The position numbers and the translations under genes are program-made. From positions 1 to 64,000 of the forward strand of contig JALXWS010000006.1 of the NCBI GenBank assembly GCA_025144025.1: DNA of 64,000 bases, in the 5' to 3' direction. The DNA comes from Corynebacterium sp. p3-SID1241 (GTDB lineage Bacteria; Actinomycetota; Actinomycetes; Mycobacteriales; Mycobacteriaceae). Below the pieces are notes generated by a model. It had not been told where the DNA came from. It saw only the letters and a program-made list of their open reading frames with translations, and did not search any database. Positions within the stretch are counted from its first letter, which is position 1. Each line of letters opens with the position of its first letter. Of this stretch, positions 1 to 10,029 are shown piece after piece.

Positions 1-2
1 CC

Positions 3-2327
3 CCAGGCAACTCCATGCCTCGCCCGATGCCAAAGCCAGGCGGCTCCCGCCGCGTAGCTAATAACCCGTTCTCCACGGGTGGTGGCGATAGCCGCCCGGG
101 CCCACGCCCGGGTGGCTCCAAGGGCCAGCGTGGCGGAAATAAGCCAGGCGATAACCGCGGCAAGCGCGGAGGCCAGCACGAGGGCGGAAACAACCGACAG
201 GGTGGCAATAGCCAGGGTGGCGGCGGTCGCCGTCCATCCCCGGCCATGATGCCTTCCCACCCGAACCCCGCATCGATGCCGTCCAAGGCACCGAACGGCG
301 GTGGACGTGGCGGCCGCGGTCGCGGTGGCCACGGCGGACCGGGCCGCGGTGGCCCAGGTGGCGGCCGTCCGGGCGGGTTCCGCGGAGGCGGACGCGGCGG
401 ACGTCGCGGTGGCACCGCCGGTGCTTTCGGCCGTCCCGGTGGCGCTCCACGCAAGGGCAAGAAGTCCAAGCGTCAGAAGCGCCATGAGTACGAGGAGCAG
501 CAGAAGCACGTCGTAGGCGGCGTGCGCTTGCCAGACGGCAAGGGTCAAACAGTTCGCCTGCGTCGCGGTGCTTCGCTGTCTGACTTCGCCGAGAAGATCG
601 GCGCGGATCCAGCATCATTGGTGCAGGCACTGTTCAACCTCGGTGAGATGGTGACCGCAACCGCATCAGTATCGGAAGATACGCTGCAGCTGCTCGGCTC
701 CGAGATCAACTACAACGTCGAGGTTGTCTCCCCTGAGGATGAGGACCGCGAGCTGCTTGAGTCCTTCGATCTCAAGTTCGGCGAGGATGAAGGCGACGAG
801 GAAGCACTGGAGAATCGTCCTCCAGTCGTCTCCGTCATGGGTCACGTTGACCACGGTAAGACTCGCCTGTTGGACGCCATCCGTAAGACCAACGAAGGTG
901 CCCAGGAGGAAGGTGGTATTACCCAGGGCATTGGTGCATACCAAACCACGGTAGACGTGGACGGCGAGCGCACAATTACCTTCCTGGACACCCCAGGTCA
1001 CGAGGCCTTCACGGCCATGCGTGCCCGCGGTGCTAAGTCCACCGACCTGGCCATCCTCGTGGTTGCCGCCGATGACGGCGTCATGCCACAGACCGTGGAG
1101 GCCATCAACCATGCCAAGGCTGCCGATATTCCAGTCGTCGTGGCTGTGAACAAGGTGGATAAGCCGGAGGCTCAGCCGGATAAAATCCGTGGCCAGCTCA
1201 CCGAGTACGGCCTGGTTCCGGAGGAGTACGGTGGCGACACCATGTTCGTGGACATTTCCGCGAAGCAGGGCAAGAATATTGACCAGCTGCTCGAGTCCGT
1301 CATCCTGACCGCGGATGCCGCCCTGGAGTTGACCGCTAACCCAGACATGAACGCACAGGGCGTGGCCATTGAGGCACACTTGGACCGCGGCCGTGGCCCG
1401 GTTGCGACGGTCATCGTCCAGCGCGGTACCCTGCACGTGGGGGACTCCATCGTCGTCGGCGATGCGCACGGTCGCGTCCGCCGCATGCTCGATGAGTTCG
1501 GCAGCGACGTCGAAGAGGCCGGTCCATCCCGTCCGGTTCAGGTCCAGGGTCTATCCGGTGTGCCGGGCGCCGGCGATAATCTGCTGGTTGTAGAAGATGA
1601 CCGCGTTGCCCGTCAGATTGCTAACCAGCGTGATGCTCGCAAGCGCTCTGCCCTACAGGCAAAGCAGCGCAAGCGCGTCTCCTTGGAGGATCTGGACAAG
1701 GTATTGCAGGAGACTTCGACCCTCAACCTCATCCTCAAGGGCGACAATGCCGGTTCCGTCGAGGCACTGGAAGACGCCCTGCTGGATATCAAGACCGAGG
1801 ACGAAGTCGAGCTCAACATCATCGACCGTGGCGTGGGCGCTGTGACCGAGACCAACGTCTCCCTGGCAGCGGCTTCCGACGCCGTTATCATTGCCTTCAA
1901 CACTCGTGCGGAAGGCAAGGCGACGGAGATGGCCACCCAAGAGGGCGTGGATATTCGTTACTACACGATCATCTACAAGGCCATCGAAGAGGTCGAAGCT
2001 GCGCTTAAGGGCATGCTCAAGCCGATTTACGAGGAACGCGACACCGGTGCGGCCGAGATCCGTGCCCTGTTCAAGTCCTCCGCGGTGGGTACCATCGCCG
2101 GCTGCATGGTTACCGAGGGCAAGGTTGTCCGCAACGGCAAGGTTCGCCTGCTGCGCGATAACAACGTCATCACTGCCGACGCCAAGATTGAATCCTTGCG
2201 CCATGAAAAAGATGACGCAACCGAAATCAAGGCCGGCTACGAGTGCGGTATGGTGCTCTCTTACCCGGATATTCAGGTAGGCGACATCATCCAGGCCTAC
2301 GAAGAGGTCGAGGTTCCGCGTACCTAG
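3..2327 (+). CDS. infB: translation initiation factor IF-2 (5' end cut off by window)
   Basis: IF-2 is the GTPase that delivers initiator fMet-tRNA to the 30S subunit. The reading frame is open from base 3, so the true start lies left of the window. The first ~480 bases encode a Gly/Arg/Asn-rich disordered region with RGG-like runs, typical of actinobacterial IF-2. The G domain follows: G1 GHVDHGKT near base 841, G2 [10 protein letters not shown] near 915, G3 DTPGHE near 989, G4 NKVD near 1148 and G5 SAK near 1258. Domains II-IV follow to the end. An in-frame ATG at base 15 is not credible as the start because the usual N-terminal IF2 region would be missing. Confidence 0.97.
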   Translation, partial: PGNSMPRPMPKPGGSRRVANNPFSTGGGDSRPGPRPGGSKGQRGGNKPGDNRGKRGGQHEGGNNRQGGNSQGGGGRRPSPAMMPSHPNPASMPSKAPNGGGRGGRGRGGHGGPGRGGPGGGRPGGFRGGGRGGRRGGTAGAFGRPGGAPRKGKKSKRQKRHEYEEQQKHVVGGVRLPDGKGQTVRLRRGASLSDFAEKIGADPASLVQALFNLGEMVTATASVSEDTLQLLGSEINYNVEVVSPEDEDRELLESFDLKFGEDEGDEEALENRPPVVSVMGHVDHGKTRLLDAIRKTNEGAQEEGGITQGIGAYQTTVDVDGERTITFLDTPGHEAFTAMRARGAKSTDLAILVVAADDGVMPQTVEAINHAKAADIPVVVAVNKVDKPEAQPDKIRGQLTEYGLVPEEYGGDTMFVDISAKQGKNIDQLLESVILTADAALELTANPDMNAQGVAIEAHLDRGRGPVATVIVQRGTLHVGDSIVVGDAHGRVRRMLDEFGSDVEEAGPSRPVQVQGLSGVPGAGDNLLVVEDDRVARQIANQRDARKRSALQAKQRKRVSLEDLDKVLQETSTLNLILKGDNAGSVEALEDALLDIKTEDEVELNIIDRGVGAVTETNVSLAAASDAVIIAFNTRAEGKATEMATQEGVDIRYYTIIYKAIEEVEAALKGMLKPIYEERDTGAAEIRALFKSSAVGTIAGCMVTEGKVVRNGKVRLLRDNNVITADAKIESLRHEKDDATEIKAGYECGMVLSYPDIQVGDIIQAYEEVEVPRT

Positions 2328-2341
2328 TCCGCAAGCGGCGT

Positions 2342-2394
2342 AAATAAAATCGCCAGGTGTTTCCCCGATTGGGGAAGCCCTGGCGATTTTATTT
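2342..2394 (+). terminator. rho-independent terminator of infB
   Basis: Arms 2342-2357 and 2379-2394 are perfect 16-bp inverted repeats, with an inner TTCCCC/GGGGAA pairing. The outer A/T part gives U-rich tails in both directions, so it could also stop transcripts from the minus-strand genes downstream. Confidence 0.9.
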
Positions 2395-2456
2395 GCAGCT
2401 TCTGCTGAACTTTAGTATTTAAACTATCTAGACAGGTTTACGACAAGTTGGGTTTG

Positions 2457-2897
2457 CTAATGCGTGCCTTGTTTAGCAGAGAAGTTGAGGAATGCAAGAA
2501 ATTTTTCGGCCTTGATTTGGGGCTCACCAAGCAGGTCGAATACCCAGTCCTCAAGTGGGAGCATTTCCTTGTTGCCATCGTTGAACCGAAGGCCGATACT
2601 ATTTTCCGTAGCCTCGCCGTGGGCCAAGTCCGACCACGTTCCAGTGCGTTTCGAAAGTAGCCATTGGCCCAAAACGTAGGTGATTCCTATTCTTCCTTCT
2701 TCGGCTTTTGTGCTGGAAGTGAGCAACCTGTGCAGTACCACTTCACTAATCTGTTCTTGATCGTTTAGCCACTCTTGCGTGAGTTTAGCCCTTTCGAGGG
2801 AGCTTGCTGCTTTGTTCGGAGCATCGGCGTGAAACTCATTTAAAGGCTGGGGCGTGACGCTCGCTGTTTCTGGCTTAGATTGGTTTTGGTCTTGCAA
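2457..2897 (-). CDS. hypothetical protein, 146 aa
   Basis: Not recognised. The product is soluble and charged, with no signal peptide or membrane segment; its first ~30 residues are polar, and the rest looks like a compact folded domain ending FLAFLNFSAKQGTH. The only available start is TTG at 2897, six bases after the stop of the preceding gene and in the same frame; AAGGAC and AGGA lie just upstream. It closes a three-gene minus-strand run in an AT-rich island between infB and rbfA. An alternative is that it was once joined to the upstream reading frame, since only a TAG and one codon separate them. Function unknown. Confidence 0.6.
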   Translation of the reverse strand: MQDQNQSKPETASVTPQPLNEFHADAPNKAASSLERAKLTQEWLNDQEQISEVVLHRLLTSSTKAEEGRIGITYVLGQWLLSKRTGTWSDLAHGEATENSIGLRFNDGNKEMLPLEDWVFDLLGEPQIKAEKFLAFLNFSAKQGTH

Positions 2898-2900
2898 ATC

Positions 2901-3179
2901 CTAGGTCCTTAGATGCCATACTCCGTTTCCCCAGTTGCTTTCGTAATTGCAACTTGCTCTTCTCGCCCAATTAGCTGTCGCTGGGTCTTTACGTAACTCC
3001 TTCAGCGATCTTTCACACTGATCTTTTGTGTCATAAAGGAAGTTTCCGATGTCGGCGGTGGCAATATTTGAGGAAAGAAGGAGGGAAAATGCTGATACAA
3101 TCGCGATGATTAGGGTCCTCATTCTGCTGCGTGTATCTAGCATTCTTGAATACCGTCCATTCGCTTTGTCGGAGACCAT
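2901..3179 (-). CDS. small secreted protein, hypothetical
   Basis: The product has a clear Sec signal peptide (MRTLIIAIVSAFSLLLSS...ATA|D) and a mature part of about 49 residues with two Cys and several Trp. No family is recognised. Start choice is uncertain. ATG 3179 has a strong GGAGG seven bases upstream but lies inside the last 43 bases of the preceding broken gene and adds a 19-residue polar leader. ATG 3122 gives a textbook short signal peptide but only a weak ribosome site. I list the longer form. If the preceding gene was once translated, the overlap suggests coupling. Confidence 0.6.
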   Translation of the reverse strand: MVSDKANGRYSRMLDTRSRMRTLIIAIVSAFSLLLSSNIATADIGNFLYDTKDQCERSLKELRKDPATANWARRASCNYESNWGNGVWHLRT

Positions 3180-3520
3180 TCAAAGTTCCTCCGCGAATGT
3201 GCTTTTACCAACAGGCATTGTGTGTCGAAATCAAATGCAACGATTACTTTGACGTTCATATCAAAATCGCAATCGTTATAGACTTGAATTGCGCCCTTTT
3301 CCTTCTCAGAATGAATGCAAGCAGGAACAGGATCTCCCGGGCTTCTTTCCCCTGTGGAATATGGTTGCAGGCTTGGGGCGCCGTCAGAATCTACATTGAG
3401 AATGACGAATTAAGGGGGATCGTTAAGCGTTTCATTTGTGGCAGAGGCTGGAGGGACTGCAAAGCCGCCGAGGATACAAGCGGCGGTAGTGATCGATGCG
3501 GCTATTTTATAAGGTTTCAC
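3137..3520 (-). pseudogene. secreted tendamistat-like four-cysteine protein, interrupted by in-frame stop
   Basis: Reading from GTG 3520 (GGAG upstream) gives a Sec signal peptide MKPYKIAASITTAAC...PPASA, then a TAA at codon 37. The same frame then stays open to TAG at 3137 and encodes a plausible mature domain. Its four cysteines are spaced C-x15-C-x17-C-x24-C, with VKVIVAF between the second and third and a MDGIQEC end. The alpha-amylase inhibitor tendamistat has C-x15-C-x17-C-x27-C; its WRY inhibitory triplet is absent here, so the fold is inferred but not the activity. No ATG, GTG or TTG soon after the stop could restart the domain. Nonsense mutation, sequencing error and readthrough are all possible. 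Confidence 0.6.
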
Positions 3521-3710
3521 GTTTCTCCATTCAGGCTCGTGGTGGGGTGAAACACTTTTGACCATAGTTTCGGAAACGTTTTAATTCAAGGGGTCCATAA
3601 GATATATATATGGTTTTATTGCATGTTCGAGATCCTCAGAATTGCCTTCATGTGCAGTTAATTTTCTGCCACAGGACATGCATGCGGAGTAATGTAAGAT
3701 GGACACAATT

Positions 3711-3750
3711 TTATAGATCTTGGTAGAGATTTATAGATCTTGGTAGAGAT
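3711..3750 (+). repeat. perfect 20-bp tandem duplication upstream of rbfA
   Basis: TTATAGATCTTGGTAGAGAT occurs at 3711-3730 and again at 3731-3750 without any change. Each unit carries a TATAGAT that resembles a -10 element. The copies end 29 bases before the rbfA start codon, so the duplication sits in its promoter or leader region. Confidence 0.9.
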
Positions 3751-3779
3751 CGATAGTTCGACGGAGAGGGAGTTGCACC

Positions 3780-4223
3780 ATGGTTGACCACGCGCGTGCT
3801 GCACGAATGGCCAAGCGTATTAAGGAAATCGTGGCGAGTGCCATAGAACGCGAGATCAAGGATCGCCGCCTCGAGTTGGTGACCATCACAGATACTCGAG
3901 TGACGGGCGACCTGCACGATGCCACCGTTTTTTATACCGTGCGCGGAAAAGACATTGACTCCGAGCCAGACTTCGCACAAGCAGAAGAAGCCCTCAAGCG
4001 CGCTAAAGGTCAGCTGCGCAAGATTGTGGGCGATCAACTCTCGGTGCGGTTTACCCCGACGCTAACCTTCGAGGTCGATACCGTTCCGGAGGCTTCCGCT
4101 CATATGGAGGAGCTTCTCGCCCGTGCTCGCGCCCGCGATGAAGAACTGGCAAAGCTGAAGGAAAACGCCCAGCCGGCAGGGGATGCGAACCCGTATAAGA
4201 CCTCCGATGAAGACGAGGCTTAA
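3780..4223 (+). CDS. rbfA: ribosome-binding factor A
   Basis: RbfA binds the 30S subunit and helps mature the 16S rRNA 5' end. The 147-residue product starts [18 protein letters not shown], as expected, and carries the KH-like core with [19 protein letters not shown] and the [15 protein letters not shown] strand, then a charged tail. The ATG is preceded by GGAGAGGGAGTTG. In most relatives rbfA follows infB directly; here about 1.4 kb of AT-rich DNA separates them, and the strong infB terminator suggests rbfA uses its own promoter. The next gene starts immediately after the stop. Confidence 0.95.
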   Translation: MVDHARAARMAKRIKEIVASAIEREIKDRRLELVTITDTRVTGDLHDATVFYTVRGKDIDSEPDFAQAEEALKRAKGQLRKIVGDQLSVRFTPTLTFEVDTVPEASAHMEELLARARARDEELAKLKENAQPAGDANPYKTSDEDEA

Positions 4224-5186
4224 GTGACTAAGAAGCAATACCAGCCGGCAGTTGCCGCTTTGCATGATGCTCATAGCATCTGCATTGTGACGCACCTGCG
4301 GCCGGATGCCGATGCCATCGGCTCTGCTGCGGCGTTGCTGCTCGCGCTGCGCCAGCGCGGCAAAGACGTGTGCGCCGTTGTGGGGCAGGATCGGGAAATC
4401 TCCCGTAATCTTTACACCATTCCTGCCGCCGATGACGTCACCACTAGTCGTGAGCTCCCGGAAGGCTATGACCTCTATGTCACCGTTGATTGCGGTTCTT
4501 TGGACCGGACGGGCTTTTTTGCGGATCGGATTGAGCAGCTAGCTCAGCAGGGCCGAGTTCTGTGCATTGACCATCATTCTTCTAACCCAGGGTTTGGTGC
4601 TATCAATGTGGTGGACACTGAATGTGAATCCACCACCGTGGTGTTGCTGAGAATCCTGGATTCACTGGAGATTCAGATTGACCGGCATATTGCGCACTGC
4701 TTATATGCCGGCTTGATGACCGATACTGGCAGTTTCCGCTGGGGTAGGTCGGCTATGCACGATATTGCCACCCGCCTCATGCACTACGATCTGGATACCA
4801 AGCAGATCGCAGCTGACCTTTTAGATTCCACCACTCCGGACGATCTTCAGATGATCGGTAGGGTATTGGCCGGTTTGCGCCTCGAAGAAGCAGGGGAGCA
4901 CACCCTAGGCATTCTCGTCGCGCGGCTGGAAGATATCCAGGGACACTCTGATTCGGCTGTCGAATCACTAGTGGAGTTCGTTCGCGCGCTTGAAGGAACC
5001 ACCGTCGGCGTGGTGTTTAAGGAACAAGCTCCGGAGGTTTGGGCGGTTTCTTTGCGTTCTTCTCGCATTGATTGTTCTTCGGTGGCGCTAACCTTCGGCG
5101 GCGGCGGGCATGTACCGGCCGCGGGCTATACCGCCCATGGGGCTCCGGAAGAGATTATTAAGGAATTGGTGGCCGCTATCCAATGA
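4224..5186 (+). CDS. nrnA: DHH-family bifunctional oligoribonuclease / pAp phosphatase NrnA
   Basis: The product degrades short oligonucleotides (nanoRNA) and 3'-phosphoadenosine 5'-phosphate in the cytoplasm. It is a DHH/DHHA1 protein: the N-terminal metal site has RPDADAIGSA (about residues 28-37), VDCGSLDR and the DHH signature IDHHSSN, and the DHHA1 part ends with GGGGHVPAAGY. GTG at 4224 abuts the rbfA stop, so the two are translationally coupled; this rbfA-nrnA-MATE order is standard in actinobacteria. Length of 320 aa is normal. Confidence 0.92.
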   Translation: MTKKQYQPAVAALHDAHSICIVTHLRPDADAIGSAAALLLALRQRGKDVCAVVGQDREISRNLYTIPAADDVTTSRELPEGYDLYVTVDCGSLDRTGFFADRIEQLAQQGRVLCIDHHSSNPGFGAINVVDTECESTTVVLLRILDSLEIQIDRHIAHCLYAGLMTDTGSFRWGRSAMHDIATRLMHYDLDTKQIAADLLDSTTPDDLQMIGRVLAGLRLEEAGEHTLGILVARLEDIQGHSDSAVESLVEFVRALEGTTVGVVFKEQAPEVWAVSLRSSRIDCSSVALTFGGGGHVPAAGYTAHGAPEEIIKELVAAIQ

Positions 5187-6523
5187 GAAATAGGCAGACG
5201 GATGGAATGAACGCTCAGGATCGCTCCACCGCCGGCACGGTAACCGCACGCGAGGTCTTTGGCCTCGCGTTTCCCGCGCTTGGCGTACTTGCGGCCATGC
5301 CGCTCTACCTTTTGCTAGATACCGCGGTTGTTGGTCGTCTTGGTGCCCAAGAGCTCGCCTCGCTGGCTGCAGCCACCACAATTCACTCCGTGGTGACGAC
5401 GCAGTTGACTTTCTTGTCCTACGGCACGACCGCTCGCTCTGCTCGGCTCTTTGGCTCCGGCAAGCGCGAAGCTGCGGTTGCTGAAGGCGTGCAAGCCACC
5501 TATGTGGCTCTAGGAGTAGGCGGGCTGCTCGCGGTAATCATGTGGATTTTCGGCGGAGTATTTGCCCGTGCTCTCACTGGTGATCCCACTACAGCCGCCG
5601 GGACGGCCTTGTGGCTGCGTATCGCAGCTCTGGCTATTCCCATTACTCTGGTGGAGATGGCCGGAAACGGCTGGATGCGCGGTGTCCAAGATACGAAGAA
5701 GCCACTGTACTTTACTTTGTCTGGCATGATTCCCGGCGCTATTGCGGTGCCTATTTTCGTCCATTTTTGGGGGCTGGCAGGCTCGGCCATTGCCACGGTA
5801 TTAGGCATGAGCATTATTGCTGCGCTATTCGTCCGCGAATTGCATAAGGAACATACCGGCTCCTGGCAATTTCAATGGTATGTGGTACGCGAACAGCTCA
5901 TCTTAGGCCGCGATCTTATTTTGCGTTCAGCCAGCTTCCAGGTGGCCTTTCTTACCGCCACGGCTGTGGTTTCCCGCGTTGGTACCGCTTCTTTGGCCGG
6001 TCACCAGATCATGATGCAGCTGTGGAACTTCATGTCCCTCATCTTGGATTCGTTGGCCATTGCCGCGCAATCATTGACTGGTGCTGCACTAGGTGCTGGC
6101 TCTGCGCGGCACGCACGCAGTGTGGGCAGCAAGGTGGCGTTGTACTCTACGATTTTCTCTGGCCTCTTGGCTGTCGTATTTGCTGCTGGTGCAGGGATTA
6201 TTCCGCGCATCTTCACCTCCTCTCCGGAAGTGCTCGATGCCATCTCCCAGCCATGGTGGATCCTGGTAGCCATGGTTATCGGCGGTGGCGTGGTCTTCGC
6301 CTTCGATGGTGTCTTGCTGGGCGCGGGCGATGCTGCGTTCCTGCGCACGCTGACCATTTCTTCGGTCCTGGTGGGATTTTTGCCGGGCGTAATCTTGGCG
6401 CACTTCATGGGTACAGGCTTAACCGGCGTGTGGTGTGGCCTCGCCGCTTTCATTGCTTTCCGCATGGTGGGTGTGGTCTACCGGTTCCGTTCGATGAAAT
6501 GGGCCGTAGTACAGGAGCGCTAG
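5183..6523 (+). CDS. MATE-family (DinF-like) efflux transporter
   Basis: This is a polytopic membrane protein of 446 aa with about 12 hydrophobic segments and the internal duplication of MATE transporters. These export cationic compounds by proton or sodium antiport. The start ATG 5183 overlaps the nrnA stop by four bases; ATG 5207 is an alternative. The sequence AREVFGLAFPALGVLAAMPLYLLLDTAVVGRLGAQELA is the typical DinF-type first repeat. The natural substrate cannot be read from the sequence. Confidence 0.9.
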   Translation: MRNRQTDGMNAQDRSTAGTVTAREVFGLAFPALGVLAAMPLYLLLDTAVVGRLGAQELASLAAATTIHSVVTTQLTFLSYGTTARSARLFGSGKREAAVAEGVQATYVALGVGGLLAVIMWIFGGVFARALTGDPTTAAGTALWLRIAALAIPITLVEMAGNGWMRGVQDTKKPLYFTLSGMIPGAIAVPIFVHFWGLAGSAIATVLGMSIIAALFVRELHKEHTGSWQFQWYVVREQLILGRDLILRSASFQVAFLTATAVVSRVGTASLAGHQIMMQLWNFMSLILDSLAIAAQSLTGAALGAGSARHARSVGSKVALYSTIFSGLLAVVFAAGAGIIPRIFTSSPEVLDAISQPWWILVAMVIGGGVVFAFDGVLLGAGDAAFLRTLTISSVLVGFLPGVILAHFMGTGLTGVWCGLAAFIAFRMVGVVYRFRSMKWAVVQER

Positions 6524-6609
6524 CTGCGCTAAAGTGGGCGTGTTCATACTCTCGCGCGGTGCTCGGCTCCGTGCAGCGCGCAGATCCTAGGAAGGCGGGT
6601 GAGAAACCT

Positions 6610-7419
6610 ATGCCAACAGTGTGGGCGGTTTCTGACCTGCATGGAGCGGTCAAAACCAATAGCGAGCGCATTGATCAGCTCACCCCGCCCGATCCCGCAG
6701 ATTGGCTCATCGTGGCCGGGGACGTTGCAGAACGCACCGATCTCATTATTCGTATTTTGCGCCAGCTCAATGATCGCTATGCCAGGGTCATCTGGGTGCC
6801 GGGTAACCATGAGCTATTCTCCCGCTCCCTGGACCGGTATCAAGGCCGAGAAAAGTATGCGCACCTGGTGGAAAGGTGCAGGGAAATTGGTGTTATTACT
6901 CCTGAAGACCCGTATCCGGTATTCCACGGGACCACCATCGTTCCGCTATTTACTTTGTATGATTACAGTTTCCGTCCGCATGGCCTTAGCGTGGACGAAG
7001 CTATTGACGCGGCGCGCGCAAAACAACTGATGATGACCGATGAGTTCGCCATCGCCCCCTTCGCAGACGTGCGGGCGTGGTGTTGGGACAGGTTGGCCTA
7101 TTCCATCAAGCGCCTTTCCCGAGTACATGGTCCTACCGTGTTGGTTAACCATTGGCCGTTGGTCCAAGAGCCGACAATGTTATTGCGCTTTCCTGAAATT
7201 GCCTTGTGGTGCGGAACCAGGCATACGCGGTCGTGGCCGGGGCGCTATAACGCGCAGTCCGTAATCTATGGGCACCTGCATATGCCGTCTCGCATGAATG
7301 TGGACGGCGTTGACCACATCGAAACGTCGTTGGGGTATCCGCGTGAATGGCAGGGGCGTGAGAGCGCCCAGGCGTGGCCCTATCCGGTACTGCGTTCCTT
7401 TGTAGAGGAGGGGACATGA
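6610..7419 (+). CDS. metallophosphoesterase
   Basis: A 269-aa calcineurin-type phosphoesterase. The metal-binding set is present: D9-x-H11 in SDLHG, GD at 37-38, GNHE at 65-68, a VNHW near residue 179 and GHLH near 221-224. ATG 6610 is the right start because it begins just before the first metal motif; the open frame runs on upstream but overlaps the transporter gene in a different frame. The gene stop overlaps the start of the next gene, a phosphopantetheinyl transferase. That pairing is conserved in corynebacteria and mycobacteria (Rv2795c-pptT), but the substrate is unknown. Confidence 0.9.
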   Translation: MPTVWAVSDLHGAVKTNSERIDQLTPPDPADWLIVAGDVAERTDLIIRILRQLNDRYARVIWVPGNHELFSRSLDRYQGREKYAHLVERCREIGVITPEDPYPVFHGTTIVPLFTLYDYSFRPHGLSVDEAIDAARAKQLMMTDEFAIAPFADVRAWCWDRLAYSIKRLSRVHGPTVLVNHWPLVQEPTMLLRFPEIALWCGTRHTRSWPGRYNAQSVIYGHLHMPSRMNVDGVDHIETSLGYPREWQGRESAQAWPYPVLRSFVEEGT

Positions 7420-8093
7420 TGATGTATCCAGAGCTATTTCCAGAAAGTGCGCGCTATTGCTACGTGCGCACGGACTCGAGCTATACGGATTTGGCCAATT
7501 TTGAAGAACTCGCGGCCGAAGAAAAGTCTCTGGTTTCCCAGGCAGTTGATGTACGCAAGGCCGAGTTCGGAGATGCTCGGTGGTGTGCGCACCGAGCCTT
7601 GCAGGAATTGGGGGCCAGCCCGGCGACGCCGATTCTGCGCGGCGAGCGCGGCATGCCGCTGTGGCCCGAGGGTTTTGTAGGCTCGATGACGCATACCGAG
7701 GGCATGCGGGCTGCGGTGGTTGCCCCTACCTCAGCCTTAAAATCCGTAGGCCTGGATGCAGAACCCGCCGAACCGCTGCCGGATCATGTGCTCACCATGA
7801 TTGCCCGAGCGGGGGAGATGCCGCAGCTTTTGCGGCTTCGTGAGGCGGGGATTACCTGCCCGGACCGATTGCTTTTTTGTGCCAAGGAGGCCACATATAA
7901 GTCGTGGTTTCCCATGACCTTTCGCTGGCTGGACTTTGACCAAGCAGAAATTGACCTGCGCGAGGATGGCACGCTTATTTCCTATATTTTAGCTAGGCCC
8001 ACACCGGTGCCTTTTATCACTGGGCGCTGGGTAATTCGAGATGGCTACGTTATCGTCTCCACCTCGGTTCCGGCTTTAGACTTTAGCCACTAA
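7416..8093 (+). CDS. pptT: 4'-phosphopantetheinyl transferase (PptT-type)
   Basis: The enzyme moves phosphopantetheine from CoA onto carrier proteins; in mycolate-making actinobacteria PptT activates fatty-acid and polyketide synthases. Key motifs are GLDAE (about residues 112-116), which binds magnesium, and the FCAKEATYKSWFP block near 155-165. ATG 7416 overlaps the stop of the upstream gene (ATGA) and has GGAGGGG before it; two more ATGs follow at once. It ends four bases into the convergent truB gene. The mycobacterial order is the same, which supports the PptT name over other Sfp-type enzymes. Confidence 0.88.
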   Translation: MMMYPELFPESARYCYVRTDSSYTDLANFEELAAEEKSLVSQAVDVRKAEFGDARWCAHRALQELGASPATPILRGERGMPLWPEGFVGSMTHTEGMRAAVVAPTSALKSVGLDAEPAEPLPDHVLTMIARAGEMPQLLRLREAGITCPDRLLFCAKEATYKSWFPMTFRWLDFDQAEIDLREDGTLISYILARPTPVPFITGRWVIRDGYVIVSTSVPALDFSH

Positions 8094-8983
8094 AGGGTAG
8101 AGGGCCGTGCCACAAATACGGTGGCTAGGCGCTTGCCTTTTTCTTTAATGAGCGCCACGGCTTGGCCATTAGGGGCCACAGCAGCGTGGACGCCCTTGAG
8201 TCCGCGGGGCTCAAGCCACTTGCCCATGGCGAGGGCGGCTGCCTCCTCCTCCGTGACGGAAAGGACGGGGAAGCAGCGAGCCAAGGCCTCATCCAAGCTG
8301 AGGGAAAGGCGAGGGGAATCGGCAAGGGCGTCGAGCGAGAGGGCGTCGGCAAGCGCAAAAGGGCCCACCTTAGTGCGACGCAAGGCGGTCAGGTGCCCGC
8401 CCACCTGCAGGGCCTCGCCCAGATCGCGGGCCAGGGAGCGAATATAGGTGCCGGAAGAGCAATCCACCGTGACGTCAAGATCGATGTAGTCGCCCTCGTG
8501 GCGCTCTGCCAGAACGTCAAACTTATCTACCGTTACTGGGCGGGCGGGAATGTCTACCTCCTGGCCCTCGCGTACTAGCTCATGGGCGCGGCGGCCGTTA
8601 ATTTTAATAGCGGATACGGCCGCGGGCTTTTGCATAATATCGCCGGTGAGTTTGGCAATCTCTGCCTCGATTGCGGTGCGGTCAATGGCCGCAGCGCTAG
8701 CGCCCCAGCAGTGTTCTCCTTCGGCGTCATCGGTTGTGGTGGCGGCGCCGAGGCGAATGGTGGCGTCGTAGGACTTAGTGGAGGCAACCATGTGGGCCAA
8801 GAACTTGGTGCCACGCTCCAAGCCAAGGACAAGCACGCCGGTGGCCATGGGGTCAAGAGTGCCGGCGTGGCCTACCTTCTTGGTGTGAAAGTACCTGCGT
8901 AGGCGGCCGACAACATCGTGGGAGGTCATGCCGGCGGGTTTGTCTACGATGACGAGTCCGGAGTTTGCGAGCGCATCAGTCAT
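8090..8983 (-). CDS. truB: tRNA pseudouridine(55) synthase
   Basis: TruB makes pseudouridine 55 in the T-loop of tRNAs. The 297-aa product has the N-terminal VIVDKPAGMTSHDVV, and the catalytic aspartate D44 in KVGHAGTLDPMATGVL. The C-terminal PUA-like part matches actinobacterial TruB. It is transcribed opposite to ribF, with only 23 bases between the two start codons, so the promoters must overlap or be leaderless. Confidence 0.96.
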   Translation of the reverse strand: MTDALANSGLVIVDKPAGMTSHDVVGRLRRYFHTKKVGHAGTLDPMATGVLVLGLERGTKFLAHMVASTKSYDATIRLGAATTTDDAEGEHCWGASAAAIDRTAIEAEIAKLTGDIMQKPAAVSAIKINGRRAHELVREGQEVDIPARPVTVDKFDVLAERHEGDYIDLDVTVDCSSGTYIRSLARDLGEALQVGGHLTALRRTKVGPFALADALSLDALADSPRLSLSLDEALARCFPVLSVTEEEAAALAMGKWLEPRGLKGVHAAVAPNGQAVALIKEKGKRLATVFVARPSTL

Positions 8984-8985
8984 AG

Positions 8986-10029
<1,044 letters not shown>

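Noticed and set aside
38..430. Gly-rich repeats in infB as a CRISPR or minisatellite array
   Set aside because: Repeats are coding, irregular and lack constant spacers.
58..630. 190-codon open frame opposite the IF-2 N-terminus
   Set aside because: Complement of Gly/Arg-rich codons yields Arg/His/Pro-rich junk.
3131..3550. 139-codon plus-strand frame in the island
   Set aside because: The opposite strand carries the signal peptide and cysteine-patterned domain; this product has no such features.
5875..6609. Upstream extension of the metallophosphoesterase frame
   Set aside because: Overlaps the MATE gene in another frame and reads as shadow sequence; family length fits the start at 6610.
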